64,000 nucleotides of DNA from Ryuthela nishihirai (taxonomy: Eukaryota > Arthropoda > Arachnida > Araneae > Heptathelidae): contig JAWZYU010000034.1 of the NCBI GenBank assembly GCA_038380435.1, positions 5,314,704-5,378,703 of the forward strand, read 5' to 3'. The notes under the pieces are model-generated. The model was not told the DNA's origin. It did no database searches and was given only the letters and a program-made list of their open reading frames with translations. The translations under genes were made by a program, and so were the position numbers. Of this stretch, positions 54,406 through 64,000 are shown in pieces. Each line of letters opens with the position of its first letter. The first letter of the stretch is position 1.

Positions 54406-54814
54406 GGGGTGGCTTAGCCAATAACACACCAGGCTCATAATCTGCCGTTCCCAGGTTTGAGTCTCAGCTGGGCCAGCATTGAGATTTATCTCCACAAAAC
54501 TTTGGTCAGTAGGGGAAACCAATGGGTTTGGAAAGGCCGCCATCCATTGGATGGGACGTTAAGCCACGGCCCCGTTTGTGGGAGAGCCATACCCTTTCCA
54601 TGTTAAAAAACACGCTGGATGGTGTTGACGGGAGGCTACCATCTGTCTCCTAATAGCTGTCCAGTATCCTTCCCCCCCAATCTTCTCTGAGCCATTGAGG
54701 ACACTTGATGAGCCCAATAATTGACACTTGTTGTGACTATTAGTTGGTCGCCCCAATTTGCTATTGTTCCTGGCAGTGATTGCCACCTGGACTAGTTTAC
54801 CTGTCTTTGCACAT
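54406..54814 (+). mobile_element. Thr-tRNA-headed SINE S3, copy 2, with a different 3' part
   Basis: Head GGGGTGGCTTAGCCAATAAC and B box GGTTTGAGTCTC; body GGAAAGGCCGCCATCCATTG and GGATGGGACGTTAAGCC as in copy 1. After CTTCTCTGAGCC the sequence departs from copy 1 and continues AATTTGCTATTGTTCCTGGC and TGATTGCCACCTGG, a tail also found alone at ~59640-59752. More decayed than copy 1. Confidence 0.8.
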
Positions 54815-54953
54815 AACAGCTGAGTTTGTGCAGTTGAGATCTGAACACCAGAGCTTGTTTTCCTCTGTTTTCAGTGTTATCTGCTTGTCAGTTTTCTGTC
54901 TCTCTTATCCAATATATCCAAACGTCCAGGCAAAAATAAAAATAAACAAATAT

Positions 54954-55035
54954 CCCCTCAAGCAGCTGCTTGCTACAGAGGTATGACAGCAGCTTGTCAG
55001 TTTATACAGCAGAGTAGGTCTGTGAGAAAGGTGCA
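54954..55035 (-). mobile_element. SINE S4 fragment, copy 4
   Basis: Tail part only: CCCCTCAAGCAGCTGCTTGC to CAGAGTAGGTCTGTGAG. Confidence 0.7.
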
Positions 55036-56239
55036 ATATGTAATAAATAATAGACAAATTTCCTCAATGTTTCCTGTCTTGTGAAACCAGTTAAAAAGTG
55101 TAGACTATACTTGAAGTGTTGACAAACGTTGATGCCACTTTCCCCATGATTATGGCTTCCTTCAATTTTTCCAAATGCTCTTCCCATGATTTTGATGATA
55201 AGAGTTTTGCAAATCATAATGAATGTACTTAAGAAAGTATGGAATATTTTTTTTTTTCGAGATTTATGTTACAAATTATGTTATGTTCAGAAAACTTGCA
55301 GCATTCAATAATTACAAATATCTTTCTCAGAGCCATTATGACTAACATGGCTTACATAAGCTTCACAGTGTAAGGGGAAGATTTCATTTTATATGCTCAT
55401 CCAGTTTACTACGCCATTTTTTACCTCTAAGAACATGATTGTCATCAATTCCTTTTCATAGGATCCTAATACAAACTGTCTAGAATAAAATTATTAAGAT
55501 TTGAGAATGAGACAAATTATTCTACATTGAAACTTCAATAAACAATAAAAACAGATGAGATTGAACCAACTTTGTTTAATCTTCCAGTGTCCACATCGTC
55601 TGTATACGTTTGCAGAATCTGAAATGAGAGGCCAAGGACGTATGTATATATTTTTAGTACAACAAAAAAAAATATATTTAAAAAAAATAAAAATTGCCAT
55701 TGTAATTTTATATATATCTTATAGAAATATATAATTCAGTCTTGAAAAATAATATTTTTTTAATTCGATGCATAATTTATTAAATTACAATATAAATAAT
55801 TTGAAGCCATCCAATTGCCATTTCTTAGAAGCACTAAACAGTATTACTGATTTGCTTGTTAACTTCCTATTTGCTGAAGCAACCTTCTGATTTAAGTTCA
55901 CAAGTTTGATTTGAACTATTATCAACAAATATTTCCTTAAATTTTCGAAAATCTCATAAAAATTAATTGAAAAACTGTTATTTTTAAAAACAGGAGATTT
56001 TGGAAGTAATTACAAAGTACACGCCGCCATTTTTTTTTTCCGTTTTACACTCTTTTCTGTCATAAACCTATTTCAGTATTCCCAAATTATTTTTATCATT
56101 TTTCCCAGAATTCTATGCATCTTTCCTGATCCTAAAATCGAAACTGGAAATAAACACATCCTTCTTAGAAATTCTGGTTGCAGCTGCACTTAATTATGTA
56201 TGGAGTCACATAAGTGGCTCCCATATGTTTTTTGTCCAG
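55036..56239. other. no recognised feature
   Basis: AT-rich DNA with poly-A/T runs. Nothing coding is recognisable. Confidence 0.4.
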
Positions 56240-56770
56240 CATATTGGATACCCTTTGAAAGTTAGTATTTACTCTTTTATATTTAAATCTTAGTTTTCAT
56301 TTCAGTAGATCTATTTTCTGAAATTAGCTACCTTATATAGGCTTATCAATAAGTATTGATTTTCATAGTTATGCTACATTGAATGACCAGCATACAACTT
56401 GTTGCTGTGGATATTTTACCATTGCATTAGGCTATACGTTAATTTTTATTTTATTATTTATTACTTTTCCAGTAAAACTTTGATCTGGTATCATTTTCTG
56501 AAAATAAATGAGGTCTTAGATATTGAAGCAAATTCATTTCTGTCGATTTATTTTCGTAAGTTGGCTATCTTTTGGTCAGCTGATTTATCGATCTTCTTGA
56601 GTTATGCTATATCAGAGGCCTGCTTAAAAGTTGTTGCGGATATTTTATTTAACATCCCATTATGTTATATGTAATTTTTCTTTTATTATTTCTTGTTTTT
56701 TTTTAGTGGAAAAACTTTGAGCTTGTATCGTTTTCTGAAAATGAATGTCTTGGATACAGAAACAAAATAA
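56240..56770 (+). repeat. diverged tandem repeat, period ~229 bp
   Basis: Two units align in order: a TTTCTGTCGATTTATTTT/CAGTAGATCTATTTTCTG block, AGTTATGCTA, TTGTTGCKGTGGATATTTTA, TTTTATTATTTMTT and TTGATCTGGTATCATTTTCT/TTGAGCTTGTATCGTTTTCT followed by GAAAATRAATG. Unit starts of the GGATATTTTA block are at ~56409 and ~56638. Not coding. Confidence 0.7.
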
Positions 56771-57989
56771 ACTTCTTTGCTATGGAAATCAGCCGTCATG
56801 TGGGAGGACAATTTCGGGAAGGCTTCCCTCCACTAATCTCACTGTGAAAGTCTCCCCTCCCCTCCCCTCCTACTACCTTGGCTCTTCCATGCAGATGATA
56901 TAATGCTGTTTTTTGTCGCTTTGGTGCACAAACCTTTCTATACTTAGCCAAGATCGTCAAACTTCAACATTCAAACAAAAAATTCATAATGTTTAGTAAA
57001 AATGAACAGCAAAGGAATTTTTTTTTCTATTTCATAACCAATTCAGAAAATTCTGTGAATGTGAGAAGTCCAAGTCACTTTGTATAACACTGGCCATGTT
57101 TAAAATATACAATTCCGAAAAGAATTATTAAAAGAAATAAAAATCATATTTCAGGTTGAATATTATATTATTCTGGAGGAAATTTCCTTTCGATTAATAT
57201 ATAATTTAATTAGTTTTATTCTTCGGGTTTTCCAAAATGAAGCCTTAATTGTATAGTGTGATCTTTTTTTTTCACCATATCACATTAAAAAAGGCTTATT
57301 AAAATCAGTGTGCTTGTAAAAAAAATATAAAATCATAATAAAAATATAAAAAAATAAAATTCGTAGTTAAATTCTGTTTAATTTGGTATATAACTTGACG
57401 TATTTCTGTTAATTGGTTATTTTTTTTAATTCTAAAGCTGACTTGTTTATCTGACTCAGCACAATTGGCCAAAAGCCTGGAATTTTTTCAAAGTATGGTA
57501 CCGAGAAAACAATTACAAAGCGTGAGAAATATTTATTTGAAACCAAAAAAAATTTTTTTCATTATTCAGAAATAACCTTTCTATTCATGTGCATTATACT
57601 CATTTGTCTATTGTTTTTTTTTTTAAATAAACTTTTGTGTTGCCAGATACATTTTTTTTTAGTACATGACTCTAAAAAAGTCCTATTAAAATAAAACTTC
57701 GTCTTTTTTGCTAAATATTTTATTTTTAGAAAATTCAGAAATAAATGCTGATTAATTTTATATATAACATGCCATAATTGCTTTCATTAGTTATTTGACG
57801 AAAAAGTTCGAATCACGAAAAAGGGTTCCATCAATAATATCTATAGCTGTAGATTGGCATCAGGCTTAGGCAATTCAACAGCTTTCTTTGTATTTTATCT
57901 CTACCAAATTTCTCTAATTTACTATTTTTTGTTCCTCTCATTTTTAGTATCAGTTTTGTACACTAGCCTTATTTTCACCTATATTCTTA
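56771..57989. other. no recognised feature
   Basis: AT-rich with a CCCCTCCCCTCCCCTCC stretch at ~56855. No motif-bearing frame. Confidence 0.4.
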
Positions 57990-58535
57990 TTGCATTTTGC
58001 TTGGCATTTGTTAGTTTGTGTGTTTGTCAAAACAGTTGTTTCACCACATCTTTCAAACATGATGGAGAAACTTAATGATTTATATGTCAAATGAAAGCTT
58101 GTAATGTTGGGAGTTTCATCTACTATATCTCCAGAACTTGAGTGCTGAAAGTAACAACCTATACATTAAATGAAAGCTTGTGATGTGAGAATGTCATAGG
58201 CTATAAAAAAAAATGACCCCCATGTTTTCTCCCCCCCTCCTGAAAATGGGAAATATGAAAATTATTGTTTCCCTATTACAGCTGAACATGAGTGTGGAAA
58301 GTAACAAGCTATGTGTCAAATGAAAGCTTGTGATGCCAGGAGTGTCATACCTTCAAAAGGGTCCTATCTTCAAAGGAAATTGGGCCCTTGATTTACCTAC
58401 TCAACAAGATTGCCTACATCCTATCTTTCTTTGAAGTGAATGCAAACTCAGTGACTGATTATGCCATCAATATACTTTAGGTTTATTTTTTACTTTTTAG
58501 AGTACATTTAGGAAGATAGGTTTTTTTTGTGAATT
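57990..58535 (+). repeat. repeat Q, second locus
   Basis: Same ordered phrases as 32060-34770: TTAGTTTGTGTGTTTGTCAA, AAATGAAAGCTTGTAATG, TATCTCCAGAACTTGAGTGC, GACCCCCATGTTTTC, then the right arm of the terminal hairpin (TTTGAAGTGAATGCAAACTC, TTTAGGTTTATTTTTTACTT). The left hairpin arm is mostly missing here. Confidence 0.8.
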
Positions 58536-59639
58536 GTTATTTAGCTTTGAAAAAAAAAAAAGCCAACTTAGATGACAATGACTAAATTTATATTGCATGC
58601 AATTATCTTGTTATAGGTTGTGATAAACCTTTGCTAATTTTTTTTTCTTATAACTAAATGCAAATTATAATTTATAATTACCAATACACTAGCAGAAAGG
58701 TACAACAAACAGCATAATTTATTTATTTAAAAAACATAAAAATTGCATAAACCTACACTAAGCAGAACAGTCAAGCTAGTTACTAGTGAGCAACTGTAGT
58801 GTGTGTAGCAACTGGTAGGTGGTAGATAGTAAACCAATGTGATATTCCCTGTGTACTTATTGGTGTACACAAAGATAGACCCTATCTCTCTGAGAGTGTG
58901 ACACAATGCAATGGTTCACTGTTATGATAAAGAATGCATATATACTTAATCTTTAACATCATGTTTCAGGGCTAGCCTCTCAGCATTGCCTCTTGAACAG
59001 TGCTTGTTGACTTTTCTCGAGGTCCTCCATTTGATTCCAGCCAGGGAAAGCATCATATTGGCATAATGCATTCTCTCTGAGCAGAGGTGCCTAAGTCTAA
59101 TTTGGCTGATAAGCAATGATATTCAGAGATTTGGATAGATTTCTCTTGTGCACCAATGTTAATTAAAATTTAATGACTTTTTGAATTTACTTGTTGGTTC
59201 CCTACTATGAACTTAGATGGCAGCATAGATCAAAGGTAATAAAGAATTTGAAAAAAGAAGATTTAGGAATATAAAAGTAAAATGTAAAATAAACAGCAGA
59301 AGTAATTAGACTCACCATTATATGCAAAATGGAAGGAGCAAATGGAAATATAGGTGCATCACTGTATAGGAGTCACTGTTTCAGATGATATCATAGAGGA
59401 GGTTTGTAGTCACAAGCATGTGATCTGAATGTAGGATGTAACACAGTTACAGTCTTCTGGTGGCTCCACTTCACAGTTTTAGAGTGTAGCCTCTCCCATG
59501 TTTGGAAGTAACTCGAGATTCCAGAGTCTACAAAAATGAAGAATATAAAGTGGTCCACAAATTTGGAGATGTTGGCCATTGAAGAACAATGTAAGCATAA
59601 CAGCAAGTGGCAATTCTTGGGAAATTTTTGGAATCACTT
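58536..59639. other. no recognised feature
   Basis: No gene or repeat match seen. Confidence 0.4.
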
Positions 59640-59752
59640 ATAGTAATTAGTTGGAGTACTTACAGTAATTAGTGGTCCCAATTAGCTATTGGCCCTGGCA
59701 GTGATTACCACCTGGCTACCTGGGCTAGTCTGCCCTGCATATGTTCTTTTCA
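59640..59752 (+). mobile_element. SINE S3 tail fragment
   Basis: GTCCCAATTAGCTATTGGCC, CTGGCAGTGATTACCACCTG and GGGCTAGTCTGCCC match the 3' part of the S3 copy at 54720-54814. The head and body are absent. Confidence 0.65.
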
Positions 59753-60192
59753 TTTACTTATATAAGGAGGAAATAAAAGGCAGCCTAATGGACATATGGA
59801 CAGCTCAATAGTTTGAGACACTCTGAATGCATTTATTTTTTCATGGAGGAAATAAACATTATTTGAAATCAAGAATTAACATGATATGATTATTTACAAA
59901 ACAATTCACAGAAAAAAAAATTGTTATGCTTTGTATGAAATGAGAAAAGGCCACCTTTTATTTTGCTCCTTATGTGTGTAATTGAGGATCTGGGGAAAAA
60001 AAAGCAAACTTGGTTATACCTTGCAATGAAAAGAAGACTTAAAAATATGAAATTTCCAAGTTCATTGCATTTTTGGAAATTGCATTATATCTGAAGAAAA
60101 TACTCAGTCCATGACTAACATGATAGATGCATTCTTCCAAAAATTCATGTAAATTGGAATCATGTTGGATTAAATCGTCCGGTGCCTGCTTC
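59753..60192. other. no recognised feature
   Basis: Unassigned; ends at the target site of RTE copy F. Confidence 0.4.
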
Positions 60193-60231
60193 TGCCTTGC
60201 ATCATCGTCATCATCCTCAAGCAGCCATGGG

Positions 60232-60884
60232 CTACGGAGGTCCAACCAGACTGCACAGTTTAATTCTCCAAGCATATCTGTCCTGAGCTACATCTGCTGC
60301 ATCCGACCACTGTACACCAATTCTAACAAGGTCCTGTTTGACATTGTGTGCCCGCCGCATCCTAGGTCTCCCCCTCCTTCTGAGGCCTCCAGGCACACTG
60401 TTCATAACCCTATTCGCCAATCTATAATTATCCATACGGCCAAATGGCCAAACCAGCGGAGTCTCTCTCTGCACAATATGCTGCTTAAAGGAGGTTGCAG
60501 ACTCCTTTGCCTAACCTCATCATTAGTTACAAAGTTAAACCACCTAATACCCAAGATACTGCGTAAGCATCTAGAATCAAAAGCATCTAGTTTCCTGTTA
60601 TCTTGCTTACACAGCGTCCAAGTTTCACTACCATAACTAACCCTAGAAAGAACCAAACTATTATAAAGTCTAATTTTAGTCTTTAGGTGTATACGCCTAT
60701 TTCTCCACAATCTCCATAGATTCTTAAAAGTCCCGGCAGCAATACCTATTCGTCTGTTAATCTCATGCCGCACATCACCAGTATCAGTTACGCAGCTCCC
60801 AAGGTAATTAAACTGTGACACCTGCTCAAGACTGCAACCATTCAGATTAACTGAATCACAACCTGCCTGACCAATTTTCATCAC
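60232..60884 (-). pseudogene. RTE C-terminal region (copy F)
   Basis: Two frames joined by a one-base loss near 60440 (GGCCAAATGG where copy B has GGGCAACATGG). The first reads MKIGQAGCDSVNLNGCSLEQ, GSETWTLCKQDNRKLDAFDS and RWFGHLAV; the second MDNYRLANRVMNSVPGGLRR to the stop after GLVGPP. Confidence 0.9.
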
Positions 60885-60885
60885 T

Positions 60886-62814
60886 TTAGTTTTCTCTGTT
60901 TATAACCAAACCTACTGTACTACCAGTCTCATCAACAGTTCGAATGAAAGAGTTCATCTCATCAACATCATTTGCCAAAAGGGCTAAATCATCACCATAA
61001 TCTAAATCAGAAATTTTCGTATCTCCAGCCCATTTAAGGCCAAAAGCTTTTCCTTGAAGTGAATTTCGCATAACATAATCAACAACCAAACTAAAGAGAA
61101 AAGGAGACAAAATGCACCCTTGTCGAACACCAGAAGTAATGCTAAACCAATTGCTACAAGCCTTACCAACTCTCACACATGACTCAGTGTTATTATAGAG
61201 AGCTTTCATTATGTTAACTAACTTGTCTGGTATACCATATGATCTCACAATCAACCACAAATTATGACGATCAACAGAGTCGAAAGCCTTTTTGAAATCA
61301 ACAAAGCTAGCAACCAAAGGTTTCTGAAACTCTAAACATTTCTCAAGAATCTGCCTAAGTGAAAATATCTGATCCACACATCCCCTACTATTTCTGAATC
61401 CACATTGCTCATCACGCAATTGCCTGTCAGCCAGATTCTTAATTCTATTAAGCACAATCATGGAAAGAACTTTACCTGGAATGGAGAGTAGGCTGATACC
61501 CCTATAGTTATCACAAGAACTGCAATCACCTTTTTTGAAAATAGGGATAATAATAGCTCTGGTAAAATCTTTAGGAACCATGCCTTTATCATAAAAGTTA
61601 TTCAAAATTTCAGTCATCCAAATGGTAACAGAAACATTCCCAGCTCTAAGCATTTCCATAGTAATTTCATCCACCCCTGGGGATTTATGAAGTTTAAGTT
61701 TAGAAATAGCCAAACTAACTTCAGATTGTGTTATAGGGCCAACATTAAAGCCACCAATGCATCTATCATCATTGCAAACAATGGGAGTAGAACTAACCAC
61801 ATTGTTTAGAACATCACTGAAATGCTCAGTCCACCTAGCCATGACAGAATCCTCACCTTCTATAACCTTGCCTTGTTTATCCTTCAATCCCTGTATACCT
61901 GTTCGTTTTCTACCACACAAAACATTAACTATCTGGTACAGCTCTCTGCTGTTGTGCTGTCTAATTGCTTCCTCAGCTTTGTCAGCAAGGTCATCAAGCC
62001 AAAGATTCTTATCAGTAGCTAACTGATTCTTTACACGTTTATTAAGTTCTTTGTAATGCTTTCTATTAGGACTAGTAGGGTACTGATTAAGGACAATCCT
62101 GCAGTTCCTTCTTTCTGAAATAAGCTCAAGTGCCTTATAACTTAAATAATTCTGCCTCCTCTGCTCCTTTTTCCCTAAAAGAGTACTGTTAGTTTCCAAA
62201 AAAGCCTGTTTAAAATGGCCCCATTCTTCCTCAACTTCAGTATTAAGCAAACCATGACTGTCATAATGACTAAGTAACCTGTCATGGTGAGCTTTAGCTA
62301 TAACTGGGTCTTTCAGAGCTTCAGTATTAAAGGTAAATTTTTTAACCCTAGCACAACACTTTTTAAGTTTAAGTTGCAAGACACTTTTAACAAGGTAATG
62401 GTCAGATCCAATTTCAGCTCCCCTATATGCCCTGGTATTTCTAACAGAACTAGCCCATTTGCTGTTAATTAATATATAATCAATCATATTCTTATGCAGC
62501 CCATCAGGTGAAACCCATGTGTATTTATGTATGTCGCGGTGTTTGTAATATGTGTTAGTTATTCTGAAACCATTTAGTTTACTTACCTGTAGGAGACGTT
62601 GCCCATTGCCATTGCAGCTACCAATACCAAAAGGGCTTATTACTCCTCCCCAAAGGTCAGAGTCGGTACCAACTTTGGCATTGAAGTCACCAAGAACAAG
62701 GGTAATATCTCCTTTCTTGACAGAATTCAAAATATCCTGAAGTTGTCTGTAAAACCTATCCTTCTCATCCTCATCAGAATCCTCAGTGGGGGCATAACAG
62801 CAGATAACATTCAA
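60886..62814 (-). pseudogene. RTE polyprotein, 642 open codons (copy F)
   Basis: Endonuclease C-terminal half (NVICCYAPTEDSDEDEKDRF, LVLGDFNAKVGTDSDLWGGV, GSDHYLVKS), a ~200-residue linker, then RT with AIIIPIFKKGDCSSCDNYRG, FVDFKKAFDSVDRHN, GVRQGCILSPF and the active site DLDYGDDLALLANDVDEM. YGDD replaces the YADD of copies B, C and D; both aspartates remain. The frame ends (VINREN) where two bases are missing from a CT repeat compared with copy B. The start of the endonuclease is lost by truncation. Confidence 0.92.
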
Positions 62815-62824
62815 GTGCCTTGCA

Positions 62825-62990
62825 CTGTTCTTAAAATAATATCAGCAAAGAAATATTTTTCCACAAAGATTTAAAAATGGAGGTAATCACGATTACCCCA
62901 TCGGTTTTCACGTTTCAGAATAAAATTTTTTCCTTAATTATTATAGAACAGTTGACCAAAAATAAAGCATAATTTACCTTTTTTAAATTA
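62825..62990 (-). repeat. P2 repeat fragment
   Basis: CTGTTCTTAAAATAATATCA, GGTAATCACGATTA and TTATTATAGAACAGTTGACC match 42183-42350 and, inverted, 40660-40860. A third P2 locus, outer arm part only. Confidence 0.8.
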
Positions 62991-63859
62991 TACGAACTGA
63001 TATATATATATTTCATATATGTAATTCATTTTTACATAAAAGAAATGAAATAAAAGAAACAAAAAAATACTAGATACAGTTTTATTTTAATACATGGTGC
63101 ATATAGATGATTGCCAAATAATGAAAATTGAAAATGAGAAATTGTAAAAAAAATATTGTTGAATAATGAAAAAGTATGTTTACAGGTGTTTCTACTTGAC
63201 ACATGACATACATTCCCTTTTGGAATCACTTTGGAACCCATCTAAAAATATCTACCAAAGTGTAGAAAAAACACCCTTTCCCCCTTCCCATCTATAATTT
63301 GAACTCTACATAAACACAAAGAAGTCTTTATCAGGATTGGTAGCTAAAAACTCCTTAGGACTAAACCTATAACACTGAACCCTTTCACACCAACATTCCT
63401 TTCACACAGATCACAAAAAAGTCCTTCTCAGGACTAAGCAAATACACTGCTTATGATGATTCAACACAAACAATATCACTTTTTTTGACCATTCCTCACT
63501 TGCTTATTGTTCGTACTTCAGCTCCTTGGCCTGACTGATCAATATCAAGAACACAATGCAAACTTGACAGCATGCAACAGGAAGAAGCTCAGCTGGAAAA
63601 GAACATTGTCTTGCTTTCAAAAATTTCACTCTTCACTTTCATCAGCCAATGAACTATTATTGGACTCAATTGATCACAATATATATACTGAAATCAAAAG
63701 AAAAGTTATACATTCTATACAGTAAGATATAATTTTTTTCATCATAACTCAACCCCCGAGCCAGATAGTTGAACAGGCCTAATCACTGATATATGATTTG
63801 CAGATGGGGGAAAAAAAACTTGAACCAATAAGGGTGAATTTTATGTTTACATTGTCATC
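62991..63859. other. no recognised feature
   Basis: AT-rich. A 72-codon frame at 63507-63725 has no known motif. Confidence 0.4.
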
Positions 63860-63927
63860 GTCAGTGCCAGTTGAAATGCTCTCTGTTATTTACAAATACA
63901 ACAGAGAGCATTTCAACTGGCACTGAC
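63860..63927. repeat. perfect 28-bp inverted repeat (hairpin)
   Basis: Arms 63860-63887 and 63900-63927 are exact reverse complements (GTCAGTGCCAGTTGAAATGC... ), with a 12-base spacer ATTTACAAATAC. The RNA of either strand would fold into a long perfect stem. It could be a small foldback element, a template-switch product or a small-RNA precursor; the sequence alone does not decide. Confidence 0.9.
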
Positions 63928-64000
63928 TGATGAATGTTACAAATGACTGAAGAATGTTACATGTTATAGCTGTTCTAACACACTAGTTTGTATAAAAAAA

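Larger units (their letters stand above)
60202..62815 (-). mobile_element. RTE-type LINE copy F, least damaged, with 9-bp duplication
   Basis: 3' end at 60202 (short CAT repeat on +, then CTCAAGCAGCCATGGGCTAC). 5'-truncated at 62815 within the endonuclease domain. TGCCTTGCA flanks both sides (60193-60201, 62816-62824). It is inserted in a fragment of the P2 repeat, which continues at 62825. The duplication and sparse damage indicate a recent insertion. Confidence 0.92.

Noticed and set aside
56841..56872. CCCCTCC repeat as a regulatory or G-quadruplex element
   Set aside because: It is short and isolated, with no gene beside it to regulate.
60127..60636. 169-codon plus-strand frame and similar frames opposite the LINEs
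   Set aside because: They are antisense to the conserved RTE C-terminus; the reverse frame carries the family motifs.

Overview
This looks like animal (metazoan) nuclear DNA: AT-rich, almost no long open frames, and dense with dead or dying transposable elements. The mix (RTE-type LINEs with trinucleotide tails, a jockey/CR1-like LINE with a PHD-finger ORF1, Tc1-like and hAT transposons, tRNA-headed SINEs) suggests an invertebrate, perhaps an arthropod such as a chelicerate. That is a weak inference; no sequence here fixes the taxon.

The only host coding sequence I can support is two short exons on the + strand, 13784-13883 and 39159-39249. They join in phase across a 25,275-base intron and read as consecutive parts of an ELM2-like domain (MTA/RERE/MIER class of chromatin co-repressor proteins). 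Other exons presumably lie outside the window. Most of the window is therefore the intron and flanks of this gene, filled with nested mobile elements.

Layout. 0-3 kb: two Tc1-like remnants. 3-5.7 kb: a foldback structure with ~0.5-kb arms, one arm split by a palindromic SINE. 6.9-12.4 kb: an RTE fragment, then a jockey/CR1-like LINE (ORF1, endonuclease, RT) split by a complete Tc1 element and by a second palindromic SINE. 13.8 kb: ELM2 exon. 14.9 kb: a small palindromic SINE. 16.2-18.7 kb: RTE copy A. 18.8-24.6 kb: a pair of ~0.55-kb inverted repeats enclosing full-length RTE copy B and an orphan 142-residue ORF. 26.5-27.6 kb: hAT remnant. 27.7-31 kb: RTE copy C. 31-34.8 kb: SINEs, degenerate repeats and a hAT element with an 8-bp duplication. 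36.2-37.7 kb: SINE cluster with a Thr-tRNA-headed SINE nested in it. 37.7-39 kb: Tc1-like element. 39.16 kb: second ELM2 exon. 39.3-43.2 kb: two copies of a long-arm palindromic repeat, one carrying a run of 54 C. 44.2-47.5 kb: hAT element with an 8-bp duplication, split by a three-unit SINE array. 48.5-51.3 kb: RTE copy D. 52.9-54.3 kb: 5' part of RTE copy E, split by a near-perfect palindromic SINE. 54.4-60 kb: SINEs and low-information DNA. 60.2-62.8 kb: RTE copy F, the least damaged. 62.8-64 kb: repeat fragment and a perfect 28-bp hairpin.

The strongest unusual signal is a SINE family that occurs as head-facing inverted pairs of tRNA-like units (each with A and B boxes) inside matched outer arms. 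Five insertions are each bounded by an 11-13 bp direct repeat, so the palindrome seems to have inserted as one unit. This looks like a palindromic retroposon rather than chance pairing of two SINEs.
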